NCBI GenBank assembly: GCA_016789295.1
Contig: JAEUQL010000002.1
Location: forward strand, 1-25,646
DNA from: Blastocatellia bacterium
Lineage (GTDB): Bacteria; Acidobacteriota; Blastocatellia; Chloracidobacteriales; JADJPF01
Direction: 5' to 3'
Length of the DNA: 25,646 nt
In this document: positions 25,228 to 25,646 of the stretch, piece by piece
Layout of the letters: every line of letters starts with the position of its first letter
Position numbering within the stretch: position 1 is the stretch's first letter
The notes under the pieces: generated by a model
The model's database searches: none
What the model saw: the letters and a program-made list of their open reading frames with translations, nothing else
Told to the model about the DNA's origin: nothing
Position numbers and translations under genes: made by a program

Positions 25228-25303
25228 CTCCTTCAGAGCAGATAATTTGAGTATAGGCTGAAGGAGGTAGCAATAGCACCTTACATTTTAGGTGAAAATT
25301 GCT
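25228..25303 (+). promoter_or_regulatory. structured 5' leader of the DsbD-like gene (two stacked hairpins)
   Basis: The first stem is a perfect 9-bp pair, CTCCTTCAG (25228-25236) with CTGAAGGAG (25258-25266), around a 21-nt loop. The second is two-tiered: AGCAAT (25269-25274) with ATTGCT (25298-25303), and inside it CACCT (25277-25281) with AGGTG (25290-25294), with an 8-nt terminal loop. A strong Shine-Dalgarno-like AAGGAGGT (25261-25268) is partly buried in the first stem but no start codon follows it closely. The second hairpin ends at the GGAG used by the gene. I match it to no known riboswitch class. Confidence 0.5.
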
Positions 25304-25311
25304 GGAGATCT

Positions 25312-25646
25312 ATGAAAAAAATCTTTTCTAGTGCAATTTTAATTTTCCTGACAATGCTTTTTTCAACTGTTGCTTTTGGACAAGATCCTAGCAAGTCTAT
25401 ACATATAGAAGCTCTGATCTCTGTCGATAAAGTACAACAAGGAAGTAGTTTTATGATGGCTGTTGTTATGGATATCGAACCACCTTTTCACATCAACTCA
25501 AGCAGCCCTCTCGACGAAAGCTTTATCCCAACCAAGATAGAATTTCTAGAGACAGAAGGCGTAGTTTTTGGAGAGCCTATCTATCCAAAAGGTGAAAATC
25601 AGAAACTGAGTTTTTCTGAAGATCCAATCTCTGTCTACAGTGGCTA
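25312..25646 (+). CDS. DsbD-like thiol:disulfide interchange protein, N-terminal part (runs off right edge)
   Basis: The only plus-strand gene. It is open from ATG 25312 to the window end (111 codons plus 2 nt). A signal peptide occupies residues 1-23 (MKKIF, hydrophobic core, cleavage after AFG). A beta-sandwich segment then resembles the DsbD N-terminal domain: a spaced VDKVQQGSSF and VVMDIEPPFHINSSSP, then PTKIEF and YPKGENQKL. The family passes electrons from cytoplasmic thioredoxin across the membrane to periplasmic thiol partners. Only part of the first domain is visible, so the membrane and thioredoxin domains are not confirmed. GGAG lies 4 nt before the ATG. Confidence 0.7.
   Translation, partial: MKKIFSSAILIFLTMLFSTVAFGQDPSKSIHIEALISVDKVQQGSSFMMAVVMDIEPPFHINSSSPLDESFIPTKIEFLETEGVVFGEPIYPKGENQKLSFSEDPISVYSG

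Noticed and set aside
25228..25303. Known riboswitch classes (TPP, SAM, cobalamin, c-di-GMP) for the DsbD-like leader
   Set aside because: The conserved cores I know for these classes are not present; only unspecific hairpins are visible.

Overview
The window looks like chromosomal DNA of a Gram-negative, moderately low-GC bacterium, most probably an acidobacterium (Blastocatellia-like). That assignment is inference. It rests on a very large Oar-like TonB-dependent outer-membrane protein with an N-terminal carboxypeptidase-regulatory-like domain, a cytosolic kinase/ATPase/TPR giant headed by a small zinc-ribbon-like segment, a bacillithiol-pathway deacetylase together with outer-membrane features, and a TMTC-like GT-C membrane protein. 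No rRNA, tRNA, CRISPR array, integrase or transposase was found.

Layout. Almost everything is on the minus strand, so transcription runs from high to low coordinates. From right to left: the 5' part of a plus-strand DsbD-like thiol-redox gene (25312 to the edge) diverges from bshB1, which is followed by an orphan sugar/nucleoside-type ABC ATPase (25052-22737). A gap of about 400 bp precedes the Oar-like receptor (22339-18944), which ends at a clear intrinsic terminator. A good sigma-70-like promoter then appears to start a long co-directional run: a PpiD/SurA-type chaperone, a methyltransferase with foreign-looking base composition, hisF, hisI(E), trpE, the giant kinase, a secreted cyclophilin, trpG, trpD, trpC, trpF, trpB, trpA, a free-standing chorismate mutase, an FAD oxidoreductase, a second methyltransferase and a truncated GT-C membrane protein at the left edge.

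How the genes work together. TrpE+G, D, F, C and B+A form a complete route from chorismate to tryptophan. HisI(E) and HisF are two parts of histidine synthesis. Chorismate mutase opens the competing Phe/Tyr branch from the same precursor. From hisI to the left edge no gap exceeds 50 bp and several genes overlap by ATGA, so this looks like one superoperon. Its oddest part is a 4.2-kb gene for a Ser/Thr kinase, degenerate GGDEF, AAA/STAND-type ATPase and TPR protein, which sits with a periplasmic cyclophilin exactly between trpE and trpG, the two subunits of anthranilate synthase. The left end (FAD oxidoreductase, methyltransferase, GT-C protein) looks like a surface-glycan or lipid-sugar module. 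The right end pairs a bacillithiol biosynthesis gene with a divergent thiol-redox membrane protein whose leader contains stacked inverted repeats.
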